Of a DNA stretch of 45,342 nt, positions 1 to 7,429 are shown in pieces. A program made the translations under genes and the position numbers. Source of the DNA: Singulisphaera sp. GP187 (GTDB lineage Bacteria > Planctomycetota > Planctomycetia > Gemmatales > Gemmataceae). The notes beneath the pieces were generated by a model. It made no database searches. It was given only the letters and a program-made list of their open reading frames with translations, and had not been told where the DNA came from. Location of the stretch: positions 1 to 45,342 of the forward strand of contig CAMDQN010000049.1 of assembly GCA_945905925.1 (NCBI GenBank). Direction: 5' to 3'. Every line of letters starts with the position of its first letter. The stretch's first letter is position 1.

Positions 1-66
1 GCTGAGTTCCTGCAAGACCACCAACTGCTTTTCACTGACTCGGACTTTCGCCGCCGTCCCTGGCAT
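1..66 (-). CDS. Partial gene start, possible IS630-type transposase
   Basis: An open frame begins with ATG at 66 on the minus strand and runs off the left edge in frame. It encodes 22 residues, beginning MPGTAAKVRVSEKQLVVL. A GAGG lies about nine bases upstream as a possible ribosome site. A short basic stretch followed by a helix of the S-E-K-Q-L-V-V-L-Q-E-L type resembles the N-terminus of IS630-family transposases, which precedes their helix-turn-helix. This rests on memory of the family and only 22 residues, so it could be another DNA-binding protein. No inverted repeat or TA duplication could be identified between 67 and 330. Confidence 0.4.
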   Translation of the reverse strand, partial: MPGTAAKVRVSEKQLVVLQELS

Positions 67-330
67 CTGTTCGCCTCGCAATGGGTGTTTGGGAGACATA
101 CACAAATCCCCGATTTCATGAAACCCCGTTTCCGAGTTGTGGCACTAGGGAGCGCACAGCAACACCGCTCCCTGATGGTCGCGACTCTGACACGAATACA
201 CAGTTCACAATCGTAACAACCCTCCCATCTTCCGCCCGCGACGCGATTCCGACAGGCAACTGACATCGCAACCGCTACAATCACATTTGTACACTATCCC
301 CACCAACACACCTTAAACTGGAGGGATGTC
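67..330. other. Spacer before the Rad52-like gene
   Basis: No convincing gene is seen here. A plus-strand open frame at 81-263 has poor codon bias and no recognisable product. The spacer separates two divergent genes, so it should hold both promoters. A TACAAT at 276-281 is a possible -10 hexamer for the downstream gene, but no well-spaced -35 was found. The last bases contain GGAGGG at 320-325, which serves the next gene. Confidence 0.4.
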
Positions 331-1221
331 ATGTCCACAGAAACACTCGCAAACCGCGACCCACATGTCGTGGCGCTCACCGCTGCGCTCACCGCGCCTT
401 TCGAGCCGCGCGAGGTGAAGTTCAAGCCGCAGATGGTGAAGAACAACCGCTGCCTCGCGATGGCGTACATCGATGCCCGACTCGTGCAAGAGCGCCTCGA
501 CGATGTCCTCGGCTCGGAGAACTGGGAAGATCTTTACAAGCAACTCCCGGACGGCTCCGTCATGTGCCGGTTGCGCGTCAAGTTGGGTGATCGGTGGGTT
601 ACGAAAATGGATGTCGGTTCACCGAGCGAACAGCCCGATCAGGGCGACCGACTAAAAGCGGCCGTAAGCGACGCACTCAAGCGAGCCGCTGTGAAATACG
701 GCATCGGGCGCTACCTCTACCGGCTCTCGGCGCAGTGGGTGGATTACGACCCAATCAAGAAGCAGATTGTTTCGCCGCCGCAATTGCCCACGTTCGCGAT
801 CCCAAAGGCGAAAACCCAAGTTCCCGTGCCTGCGAAGTCCGGGTTCGTTGCGACCGAACCGAAGCTCGAACCGAGTCGGCAAGAAGCGCCGCGGGTCGAT
901 GCCCCAACACCGGTCGCGACGAAACCGGAAGCGCCAAAGGAAGAACCACCCAAGCCCGACGCGGCAAAGGCCGCGAACCTGCCGTCAAACGGGCCAGAGT
1001 TGCACCGGCGGTTGCGCGAGTACGACGCTAAACTCGCGTCGCAGAAATTGTGCCCTGTCGGTGCGCTCCTAGCACACGTCACACAGGCCGGGGTGAAGGC
1101 TGGTTTCACCGCGAACATGAGCGAATGGAACGGCCCCGCGATCCAGTTCGCGGTCGATGCGGTGCGCGAGTTCGACCAGACCGCGCGACAGGGTAAGCCC
1201 GAATCCCGCACCGCGGCATGA
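331..1221 (+). CDS. Rad52/Rad22 (DdrA-like) single-strand annealing protein
   Basis: The product is 296 aa with a predicted Rad52/Rad22-type annealing domain in roughly residues 15-145. The visible family features are an early lysine-rich segment (VKFKPQMVKNNRCLAMAYID), then VQERLDDVLGSENW, then a beta-rich stretch ending in DRLKAAVSDALKRAAVKYG-IGRYLY. Proteins of this family, including Deinococcus DdrA, bind single-stranded DNA ends and promote annealing in recombination or damage tolerance. Residues about 150-225 are a Pro/Lys/Ala-rich linker, followed by a small helical tail of unknown role. The start is supported by GGAGGG five bases upstream. The gene stands alone and no recombinase neighbour is visible, so it could be chromosomal repair machinery or an old phage acquisition. 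Confidence 0.75.
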   Translation: MSTETLANRDPHVVALTAALTAPFEPREVKFKPQMVKNNRCLAMAYIDARLVQERLDDVLGSENWEDLYKQLPDGSVMCRLRVKLGDRWVTKMDVGSPSEQPDQGDRLKAAVSDALKRAAVKYGIGRYLYRLSAQWVDYDPIKKQIVSPPQLPTFAIPKAKTQVPVPAKSGFVATEPKLEPSRQEAPRVDAPTPVATKPEAPKEEPPKPDAAKAANLPSNGPELHRRLREYDAKLASQKLCPVGALLAHVTQAGVKAGFTANMSEWNGPAIQFAVDAVREFDQTARQGKPESRTAA

Positions 1222-1347
1222 GTTGCGAGCGAGTTGCTGCGCCGAGTGAGTCGCGAGAATTCCCCGCGCAAGACTTGCCCTGAACAGCGTTACTCGGTGA
1301 GAATGGTGAAGTCCAAACTCACTGCCGTCCGTGCAAGGCTGTTTCCC

Positions 1348-1722
1348 ATGTTCCCTCTTCACTCCAAACTATTCAGGTTCGTGGCCGCCGCGCTCGCGAC
1401 GGTCGCGTTCGTGAGCGTCACGGACGCCGGATGGGTGACCATCAAGAACGACACGAACAAGGCGATCGTCGTTCAAGAAGTGATTACCGTGAACATGAAG
1501 CAGGTAAGGGGGAAGCCGACGAAGTTGCTCGCGGGGGAATCGTTCCGCGAGTTCCAGAACGCGGCCGGCGTGAAGAGTTACGAGGTGCTCGACGCCGCGA
1601 ACAAAAACACGTCGCTGTGGAACGGAAATCTGAACTGCAAGGCGGATAGTCAGTCGTTCTCGGTCACGGTGGTTCAGGGGAAAGTCGGCGTGTTCCAGAT
1701 TCCCGAACCGAAAAAGAACTGA
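1348..1722 (+). CDS. Small secreted protein of unknown function
   Basis: The product is about 124 aa. Starting at ATG 1348 it begins MFPLHSKLFRFVAAALATVAF and continues to a VTDAG signal-peptidase-like site, giving a typical Sec signal. An in-frame ATG at 1303 would add 15 residues and is less likely. The mature part is about 100 residues of beta-type sequence: it opens WVTIKNDTNKAIVVQEVITV and ends with basic residues. This pattern suggests a small periplasmic beta-sandwich, but no family was recognised. It is followed at once by a strong hairpin terminator at 1743-1783, so it is probably a single-gene unit. Confidence 0.7.
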   Translation: MFPLHSKLFRFVAAALATVAFVSVTDAGWVTIKNDTNKAIVVQEVITVNMKQVRGKPTKLLAGESFREFQNAAGVKSYEVLDAANKNTSLWNGNLNCKADSQSFSVTVVQGKVGVFQIPEPKKN

Positions 1723-1742
1723 TCTCGAACGCGACAAAGCGA

Positions 1743-1783
1743 ACGCGGGCCACACCCTGATAAGGTGCGGCCCGCGTCGTTTT
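1743..1783 (+). terminator. Hairpin terminator after the small secreted protein
   Basis: A 14-base stem with one mismatch (ACGCGGGCCACACC against GGTGCGGCCCGCGT) and a seven-base loop is followed by CGTTTT. It lies 20 bases after the stop codon. The geometry fits an intrinsic terminator with a short T run. Confidence 0.7.
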
Positions 1784-1826
1784 GCGCACCGCGAAGCGCC
1801 AGGGGCTACTGTCTTCCTGTGGCACG

Positions 1827-1867
1827 GTCGGCCCGGGCATACCCACCTGGAAATGCCCGGGTCCGAC
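1827..1867. repeat. GC-rich palindrome, probable dispersed repeat
   Basis: The arms GTCGGCCCGGGCAT and ATGCCCGGGTCCGAC pair over 14 bases with one bulged base around a 12-base loop. There is no T run. It looks like an intergenic palindromic repeat rather than a second terminator. No second copy was found in this window. Confidence 0.5.
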
Positions 1868-2071
1868 CCTAGTTAAACTGCTCGGCACAACTCTCCATCC
1901 GCGGCGTTACGCCGCAGCAATCGCTAACTCCAACCGGCGCTCGGGGCACCAATCTCCATCGACGTCACCCGCGAAGCCGCAAGTGGCGACGATGTGAAGT
2001 TTTCCGTTCGCGTCTCTCGAGCGGTCGGCTACAGTAAGCACTTCTCCGCTGCCCTCCCTCTGGTTCTCCAA

Positions 2072-3526
2072 ATGACTGATCCCGCTACCACTCCTCCCCC
2101 CGTTCCCACCGAAGCGCCGACGCGCACGCGATACTGGGTTCTCTTCCTGCTCTGTCTGCTCGCCATGATCACCTACATGGATCGGGCCGCGAACGGGAGC
2201 GCGAAAAAAGCGATCATGGAGGATTTGGGCGTCCAAGAAGCAGACTTCTTCTGGGTACTCATTGCCTTTCAGTTAGCCTACGCGATCTTCGAGATCCCGT
2301 CGGGCTGGCTCGGCGACACACGCGGCCCGCGATCCACGCTGCTCCGCGTCGTGGTCTGGTGGTCGATCTTCGTCGCGCTGACCGGGTTCGTCGGGACGAC
2401 TTACCTCGGCGGGGTTTACCTCGGGTTCGGCGCGCTCATCGCGATTCAATTCTTCTTTGGTGTCGGTGAAGCCGGCGCGTTTCCGAACATCGCGAAGGCG
2501 CTCTACAACTGGTTCCCCGCGTCCGACCGCGGGTTCGCGAAGTCGATCATCTGGATGTCGGCACGATTCATGGGCGGATTGACGCCGCTCGTGTGGGTGC
2601 TCCTCACCGACTGGAAGGTCGGCGGGATGCACAAGCCGGACGCGGACGGGAACCCTACGGGTCTGGGCTGGCGCGGCGCGATGTGGCTGTTCGCCAGCAT
2701 TGCGGCGGTGTGGTGCGTCGTGTTTTACCTCGTGTTCCGCAACAAGCCGGGCGAACACCCGCTCGTGAATGCCGCGGAGCGCGCCGAGATCAACGCCGGG
2801 CGCGTCGAGACGAAGGGACCTGTGCAGGTGCCGTGGGGGAAGCTCATCCGCTCGCGAAACCTGTGGGCGATCTGCTGCATGTACGTCGTCACAAACTTCT
2901 GTTGGTACTTCCTGATGTACTTCCTGCCGCGAACCATGCAGACGGAGTTCAAGAGCTACACGGATGAACCGAGCGGGCGAATGCTCGTCGCATTGCTCGC
3001 GGGGTGCCCACTGCTAATCGGCATGTTCGGATGCTTGCTCGGTGGGTTGCTCTCGGACCGCTACATCCGGCGCACCGGTGACAGGAAGTGGGGCCGGCGG
3101 CTGTTCGGCATGATCGGTTACGGTGGGGCTGGGTGCTGTTACTTCGCTGCGGCCGGGGTGAAACTCGCGGACCCAAACAACCTATTCCTGTTCGCGTTCT
3201 TCTTGGTGCTGATGGGCTTCATGAATGACCTTATCATGGCGCCCGCGTGGGCCGTGTGTCAGGACATCGGCCGCGACTACGCCGCCACCGTCTCGGGCGC
3301 GATGAATATGTTCGGCAACCTCGTCGGCGCCGTGTCCACATTGCTCGTTACCGGGTTGTTGATGAAGAACTACCCCGGCACGGAGGGTATTCTAATTTGC
3401 TTCACGATGTACGGAATCGTTTACTTCCTCGGTGTCGGGATTTGGCTATTCATCGACGCCACGAAGCCGATCGTGCCCGACGAGGAAGTCATCGCCGCGA
3501 ACGAGTCAGAAAAGCAAACCCGGTGA
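2072..3526 (+). CDS. MFS transporter, anion:cation symporter type
   Basis: The product is 484 aa from ATG 2072 (MTDPATTPPPVPTEAPTRTRY), with about twelve hydrophobic segments. The region after helix 2 carries the MFS motif-A variant GWLGDTRGPRS, and helix 4 reads FGVGEAGAFPNIAKALYNWF, typical of the ACS/hexuronate branch (ExuT, GudP, nitrate/organate relatives). Such proteins import sugar acids or other organic anions with protons or sodium across the inner membrane. The substrate cannot be told from sequence. The ATG at 1994 is in frame, but its N-terminal extension is not transporter-like and so was not chosen. The stop lies one base from the stop of the convergent phosphoesterase gene. Confidence 0.85.
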   Translation: MTDPATTPPPVPTEAPTRTRYWVLFLLCLLAMITYMDRAANGSAKKAIMEDLGVQEADFFWVLIAFQLAYAIFEIPSGWLGDTRGPRSTLLRVVVWWSIFVALTGFVGTTYLGGVYLGFGALIAIQFFFGVGEAGAFPNIAKALYNWFPASDRGFAKSIIWMSARFMGGLTPLVWVLLTDWKVGGMHKPDADGNPTGLGWRGAMWLFASIAAVWCVVFYLVFRNKPGEHPLVNAAERAEINAGRVETKGPVQVPWGKLIRSRNLWAICCMYVVTNFCWYFLMYFLPRTMQTEFKSYTDEPSGRMLVALLAGCPLLIGMFGCLLGGLLSDRYIRRTGDRKWGRRLFGMIGYGGAGCCYFAAAGVKLADPNNLFLFAFFLVLMGFMNDLIMAPAWAVCQDIGRDYAATVSGAMNMFGNLVGAVSTLLVTGLLMKNYPGTEGILICFTMYGIVYFLGVGIWLFIDATKPIVPDEEVIAANESEKQTR

Positions 3527-3527
3527 T

Positions 3528-4304
3528 TCACAGCACCGGTGGGAGTGGTAGGACAGGCAGGTGTTCGGCCGGTTCGGGGGCGTTCAGAACCTCGTCGGGC
3601 ACGTCCTCGGTGTACTTGCACACCGAGACGACGCCGTTGAGAAGCGTCAGGTAGTGACACGGTTTCTCGGTCCAGCACCCGCTGTTGTAATAGTGAACTG
3701 GGCCGGTCGTGTTCGCGACTGGTTGGTGGGTATGACCGCAACACACCGCGTCGCACCCTTTCCGCGCCGCGTACTTCACCGCATCAATTTCGATCTTCTG
3801 CACGCATCGCAGAAACGTCTTGCTGCGCCGCTTCGCGAACTTGGCGAACGTGTGTGACTTGTCGATGCGCTGAAGGAAATTGTACACGCGGTCCGCGACC
3901 CACGTGATGAGCGGGTAGCGTGAGATGAACTCGTCGAACCGGTGGCCGTGGAGGAACATGATGTTTCGCCCGCCGCTCTCGACGACGAGTTCGTCGGCGC
4001 AGCGGACGCCGAGCAGGTGCGACACGATTTCGGCCGGTCCGTCGTGGTTTCCGTTGATCCAAACCACTTCCATCACGTCCGCGAGTTTGCGAATCTCGGA
4101 CAGAATCTTCCAGTGATGCTTTTTGAGCCTTCGAAAGTCGATTGAGTCAAAGACATCGCCGTTCAGGATGAGTTGCTTCGCCCGCAGGTCGCGCTTCCTG
4201 ACGTTGGCGAGGAAGTGAACGAGGGACTTCGCCTGGCAGTTATCACTGCCGAGGTGGATGTCGGAGATGACAATGGCGTCAAACACGGGGCACCCCCTCG
4301 CCAA
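3528..4304 (-). CDS. Metallophosphoesterase, LpxH/YbbF-like
   Basis: The product is 258 aa with all calcineurin-like phosphoesterase motifs in order: SDIHLG (14-19), GDVFD (about 49), GNHD (about 84), LHGHRFD (about 117) and GHTH (about 190). These residues coordinate two metal ions and mark a hydrolase for phosphoesters. The arrangement and length resemble UDP-2,3-diacylglucosamine hydrolase-like proteins, which act in lipid A synthesis. Many relatives have other substrates, so LpxH activity is only a possibility. No signal peptide is seen and the protein is probably cytoplasmic. It converges on the MFS gene with one base between stop codons and no terminator between them. Confidence 0.85.
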   Translation of the reverse strand: MARGCPVFDAIVISDIHLGSDNCQAKSLVHFLANVRKRDLRAKQLILNGDVFDSIDFRRLKKHHWKILSEIRKLADVMEVVWINGNHDGPAEIVSHLLGVRCADELVVESGGRNIMFLHGHRFDEFISRYPLITWVADRVYNFLQRIDKSHTFAKFAKRRSKTFLRCVQKIEIDAVKYAARKGCDAVCCGHTHQPVANTTGPVHYYNSGCWTEKPCHYLTLLNGVVSVCKYTEDVPDEVLNAPEPAEHLPVLPLPPVL

Positions 4305-4552
4305 AATCGGAATGGACTACGACGGTTCAACAGTTGTGATAACGGGACTCCGAGAGCAAAGGGTGTGGATGGCGTGAAGACTGCCGCATCAGGCGACTCC
4401 TCGCCGAAACCCTGGGCAAAACCGCGCAGCACACGCGACCTGCGACAAGGCCAGAGCAGCGCGCGTCCGAAATCCCGACACACTTGCGTTGGATGGTCGA
4501 AAAAACGGACAGCGCGCGTTGCCCCTCGTGGGGGAGGGAGTACTATTCCAAT

Positions 4553-4614
4553 GTCCCGCTGGTTGGTACCTACAGTGAATGGGCGACGCTGTAGTGACCT
4601 CCAGCGGGACTTTT
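4553..4614 (+). other. Nested hairpin with T run, possible small RNA or terminator
   Basis: A perfect ten-base outer stem (GTCCCGCTGG at 4553-4562 with CCAGCGGGAC at 4601-4610) encloses an inner five-base stem (TACAG at 4571 with CTGTA at 4589). It is followed directly by TTTT. On the plus strand this fits an intrinsic terminator ending a short transcript, or a leader structure before the operon. There is no gene immediately upstream on the plus strand for it to terminate, which favours a small RNA or attenuator. It matches no RNA family known to me. Confidence 0.45.
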
Positions 4615-4675
4615 CATTTCTCCACTTCCAGCAACTCACATCTCCACTAACCCACCTCAGCCCATCCGTCAAATC

Positions 4676-4684
4676 TGATACAAT
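4676..4684 (+). promoter_or_regulatory. Candidate extended -10 promoter for the McrB-like operon
   Basis: TGATACAAT matches an extended -10 element (TGnTATAAT, one mismatch in the hexamer) 45 bases before the ATG at 4729. No good -35 is present, which is tolerated in extended -10 promoters. The call is based on consensus matching alone. Confidence 0.3.
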
Positions 4685-4728
4685 CAACACTATCCACTTG
4701 CACCAAACCACGACCTGGACATCAGTTG

Positions 4729-7347
4729 ATGCCGCCTGGAATCCGCACTCGCGCGCTTCCGCTCGCGCCGTTGCTGACCGCGTTCCGCGTCGGTGACGCT
4801 CCCGCACCTCGCGCGAAGTCCGAAACACGCATCGCGTTCCTCGACAACGCGACGGACGATCAGCTCACGACGACGCTGCTTGCGCTCGCGAACAGCGCAC
4901 TCCCGGTCATTTTCCACGCCGAAGTTTTCACGCGGCGAGTGCGGTTGATTCGCCACGCGCTGAATCACCTCTTCCGTTCCACGGACCCGCTGTCGGAACG
5001 TCTCGCTCGTTGCGTTGTTCCTGGCGAGGTGTATTTCGTTGCGGGGTTGGGCCCGGGGTTCTGGTCCGCAGTCCTCGCGGGCACTTCCCCGACTGACACC
5101 CCGGTTTGGTGCCCCGCCGTCGAACGCGGATTGCTCCGATTGGGGCTTCTCCGCGAGATCGCGGCCGACGTGCGTTCCAGGTTCGACGCGGTGTCCTGGG
5201 CGTGTCAGAAGATCCGCGAAGAGGCTCCCGATCTGACCGGCGACGCGCTCGCCGCGTTCCTCGAACGGGTGTCGCGCGTGATTGGTCGCGAGTTACCGCC
5301 CGGCGACGCGGCATCATTTGCGTTCGCGTGGGCCGTGACCCCGGCGAAAATCGAACAAGCGGTGCGTGAGGTGCGGTCGCGCGTTCCGTTGCGAAAGCGA
5401 ATCCGCGCCACGACGGACGAACAGGCCGCCGCAATCGGCGCGTTCCAAAGCGCGACGAAGGCCGCCGACTACGCGACCGCGTTCGCAGCGTTCCGTAAGG
5501 GCTACCCCGATTCGCGCTGGGAAGCGGCGCTACCCGCGATCGACGACGCGTATTCCGCGGCGCTGCCCGAAAAAGGCCGGGCGGAGTTATGGTGCGAAGT
5601 CGCGTCGGTACTGCGTGAGCGATTTCGGGTTCACCCGCTCGAACTCGCGGACGTGGTTCAGTCGGTCGCGGACGCGGGCGTAACGGAACCCGAGCACGAT
5701 GCGTTCGACGGCTTCTGCTCGGACACGTTCGCGTTCCTTCACGAACTCGCGGAAACGAACGCGAAGGACTGGATGACCACTCACCGCGAGCGTTACCAGT
5801 TCGTGCTGCGCGAGCCGCTGGTGGAACTGTGCGAAGCGGTCGCGGATCGCTACGTGCGCCCGGTACTGAACCGCGAACACGGTTGGGACTTGGAGTGCGA
5901 CGCACGCACCGGCCGCGCGGTCACGAGCATCTGCAAGAACGACTTCGGTCGCAGCGGGCCGTACCAGCCGGTGCAGTGGATCACGTTCTACCGCCGGGCG
6001 CAGTCAAACAAGCGCGCGGACTCGCAGTTCTTCGTGCGGGTCGCGCCAGAAGGCGTCCGCTACGGGTTCCATTTGGGCCGGATGGCGCGCGACGCGGGCA
6101 AGCAATTCCGGCGCAACATTCAGGCACACGCGGACGCGATCTACCGCGCGCTGCAAGCCGGCGACGCGTTCCGCGAGTGCCGGTTCTGGACCGGTGACGA
6201 CCTCTCTGCCGAAGTGTCTGTGAAGTCCGCCGCAGAGTTGCGTGAGTGGGCCGTCCACAAGACGATCGCGGTCGGCAAGCAACTCGAACCGTCCTCTCCC
6301 CTGCTCCGCCGCGACGAACTCACCGGGGACATTCTCCTGACGTTCGACCGCTTGTTGCCAGCGTTCGCGTGCGCCGCGGAAGCCGATCCTTTGCCGCTTC
6401 TCGCCAGGCGTGCTGGCGCGCCCGAAGGCCCGCCGCCTTACGACCCCATCTCGTTCCACCGCGAAACATTCCTTTCGGAAGTATGGCTCGACCGCGTCCT
6501 CGGGCTTCTACGCCTGAAGAAACAACTCGTGCTCCAGGGCGTGCCCGGCACCGGGAAGACGCACGTCGCGCGCTGCCTCGCGCGCCTGCTCACGCACGAC
6601 CGCGCCGACTGCGTTCGCCTGGTGCAGTTCCATCCGGCGTACAGCTACGAGGAGTTCGTCGAAGGAATTCGCGCTCGCGGCGCCGAGGTGAACGGCAAGA
6701 ACGAAGTCACGTTCCCGGTGGAAGACGGCGTGTTGTGTCAGTTCGCGGAACTGGCGCGATCGCGCCCGAGCGAACCACACGTGCTGATCGTGGACGAACT
6801 GAATCGCGGGAACCTGCCGCGCATCTTCGGCGAGTTGCTTTACCTGCTCGAGTACCGCGACCAGGCGGTGACGCTCCCGTACTCGAAGCGCGCGTTCAAG
6901 TTACCGGACAACCTGTTCCTGCTCGCGACGATGAACCAACTCGACCGCTCCGCGGTGGCGCTCGACCAGGCGCTGCGTCGTCGATTCTCATTCGTGGACA
7001 TGCCCGCGGATGCGGCGGTTCTTGCGTCGTGGCTGGAGTCGCGCCCCAGTGCGGAACCGGGCGACGCGACGTTCGGCCCTCGCGTCGTGTTGCTCTTCGA
7101 GGAACTTAACCGCCGGTTGGCGCGTGACCTCGGCCCTGAGAAGCAGGTGGGGCACAGTCTGTTCATGATGCCGGACCTGGACGCGGAGCAACTCGCGGCG
7201 GTGTGGGAGCATCACGTCCGACCGTTACTGCTCGACTATCTCGGCGGGCGCAATGACCGGTTGAAGGACTACACGCCCGAGCGATTGCTTGGCGAGCGCA
7301 CGGCGAAGCGGCAAAGGGTGAAGCCCGCCACCGACACCGGAGACTGA
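4729..7347 (+). CDS. DUF2461-McrB fusion: AAA+ motor of an McrBC-like system
   Basis: The product is 872 aa from ATG 4729 (TTG 4726 is a possible alternative). Residues about 1-320 are unassigned. Residues about 325-490 resemble DUF2461, with FAFLHELAETNAKDW, HRERY, then REPL. The C-terminal third is an McrB-type AAA+ domain: Walker A GVPGTGKT at 604-611, Walker B LIVDELNRGN with D689, the MNQLDRS signature at about 735 (equivalent to the GTP-recognising MNxxD of McrB), and DQALRRRFSF with the arginine finger. McrB proteins form rings that hydrolyse GTP and drive an McrC nuclease to cut modified DNA; the N-terminus normally reads the modification. No EVE, YTH or DUF3578-type reader is recognised here, so residues 1-490 may be a new target-recognition module. 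An McrC gene lies two genes downstream. Confidence 0.82.
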   Translation: MPPGIRTRALPLAPLLTAFRVGDAPAPRAKSETRIAFLDNATDDQLTTTLLALANSALPVIFHAEVFTRRVRLIRHALNHLFRSTDPLSERLARCVVPGEVYFVAGLGPGFWSAVLAGTSPTDTPVWCPAVERGLLRLGLLREIAADVRSRFDAVSWACQKIREEAPDLTGDALAAFLERVSRVIGRELPPGDAASFAFAWAVTPAKIEQAVREVRSRVPLRKRIRATTDEQAAAIGAFQSATKAADYATAFAAFRKGYPDSRWEAALPAIDDAYSAALPEKGRAELWCEVASVLRERFRVHPLELADVVQSVADAGVTEPEHDAFDGFCSDTFAFLHELAETNAKDWMTTHRERYQFVLREPLVELCEAVADRYVRPVLNREHGWDLECDARTGRAVTSICKNDFGRSGPYQPVQWITFYRRAQSNKRADSQFFVRVAPEGVRYGFHLGRMARDAGKQFRRNIQAHADAIYRALQAGDAFRECRFWTGDDLSAEVSVKSAAELREWAVHKTIAVGKQLEPSSPLLRRDELTGDILLTFDRLLPAFACAAEADPLPLLARRAGAPEGPPPYDPISFHRETFLSEVWLDRVLGLLRLKKQLVLQGVPGTGKTHVARCLARLLTHDRADCVRLVQFHPAYSYEEFVEGIRARGAEVNGKNEVTFPVEDGVLCQFAELARSRPSEPHVLIVDELNRGNLPRIFGELLYLLEYRDQAVTLPYSKRAFKLPDNLFLLATMNQLDRSAVALDQALRRRFSFVDMPADAAVLASWLESRPSAEPGDATFGPRVVLLFEELNRRLARDLGPEKQVGHSLFMMPDLDAEQLAAVWEHHVRPLLLDYLGGRNDRLKDYTPERLLGERTAKRQRVKPATDTGD

Positions 7348-7429
7348 ACGGTGTCTGCGCGTCGCGAAACCGCCTGGCGGTACCGACGTCTCTCACACGA
7401 CCCACTTCAAAACCAGTAGAGACCTGCAC

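Larger units (their letters stand above)
1723..2071. other. Spacer between secreted protein and MFS gene
   Basis: This 349-base gap holds a terminator (1743-1783) and a second hairpin (1827-1867). The remainder, 1868-2071, should hold the transporter promoter, but no clear hexamers were found. An ATG at 1994 is in frame with the transporter and could extend it by 26 residues. Confidence 0.5.
4305..4728. other. Divergent spacer upstream of the McrB-like gene
   Basis: This 424-base region separates the minus-strand phosphoesterase from the plus-strand McrB-like operon. Besides a structured element at 4553-4614 and a candidate promoter near 4676, no gene with credible codon use was seen. Open frames on both strands here are low-complexity Arg/Ser translations of GC-rich DNA. 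Confidence 0.5.

Noticed and set aside
81-263. Plus-strand open frame of 60 codons near the left edge
   Set aside because: No ribosome site, odd amino-acid composition and weak codon bias; it lies in the divergent spacer and no product could be recognised.
594-1031. Plus-strand frame of 145 codons within the Rad52-like gene
   Set aside because: Arg/Ala-rich translation of a GC-rich gene in another frame, overlapped by a recognised domain.
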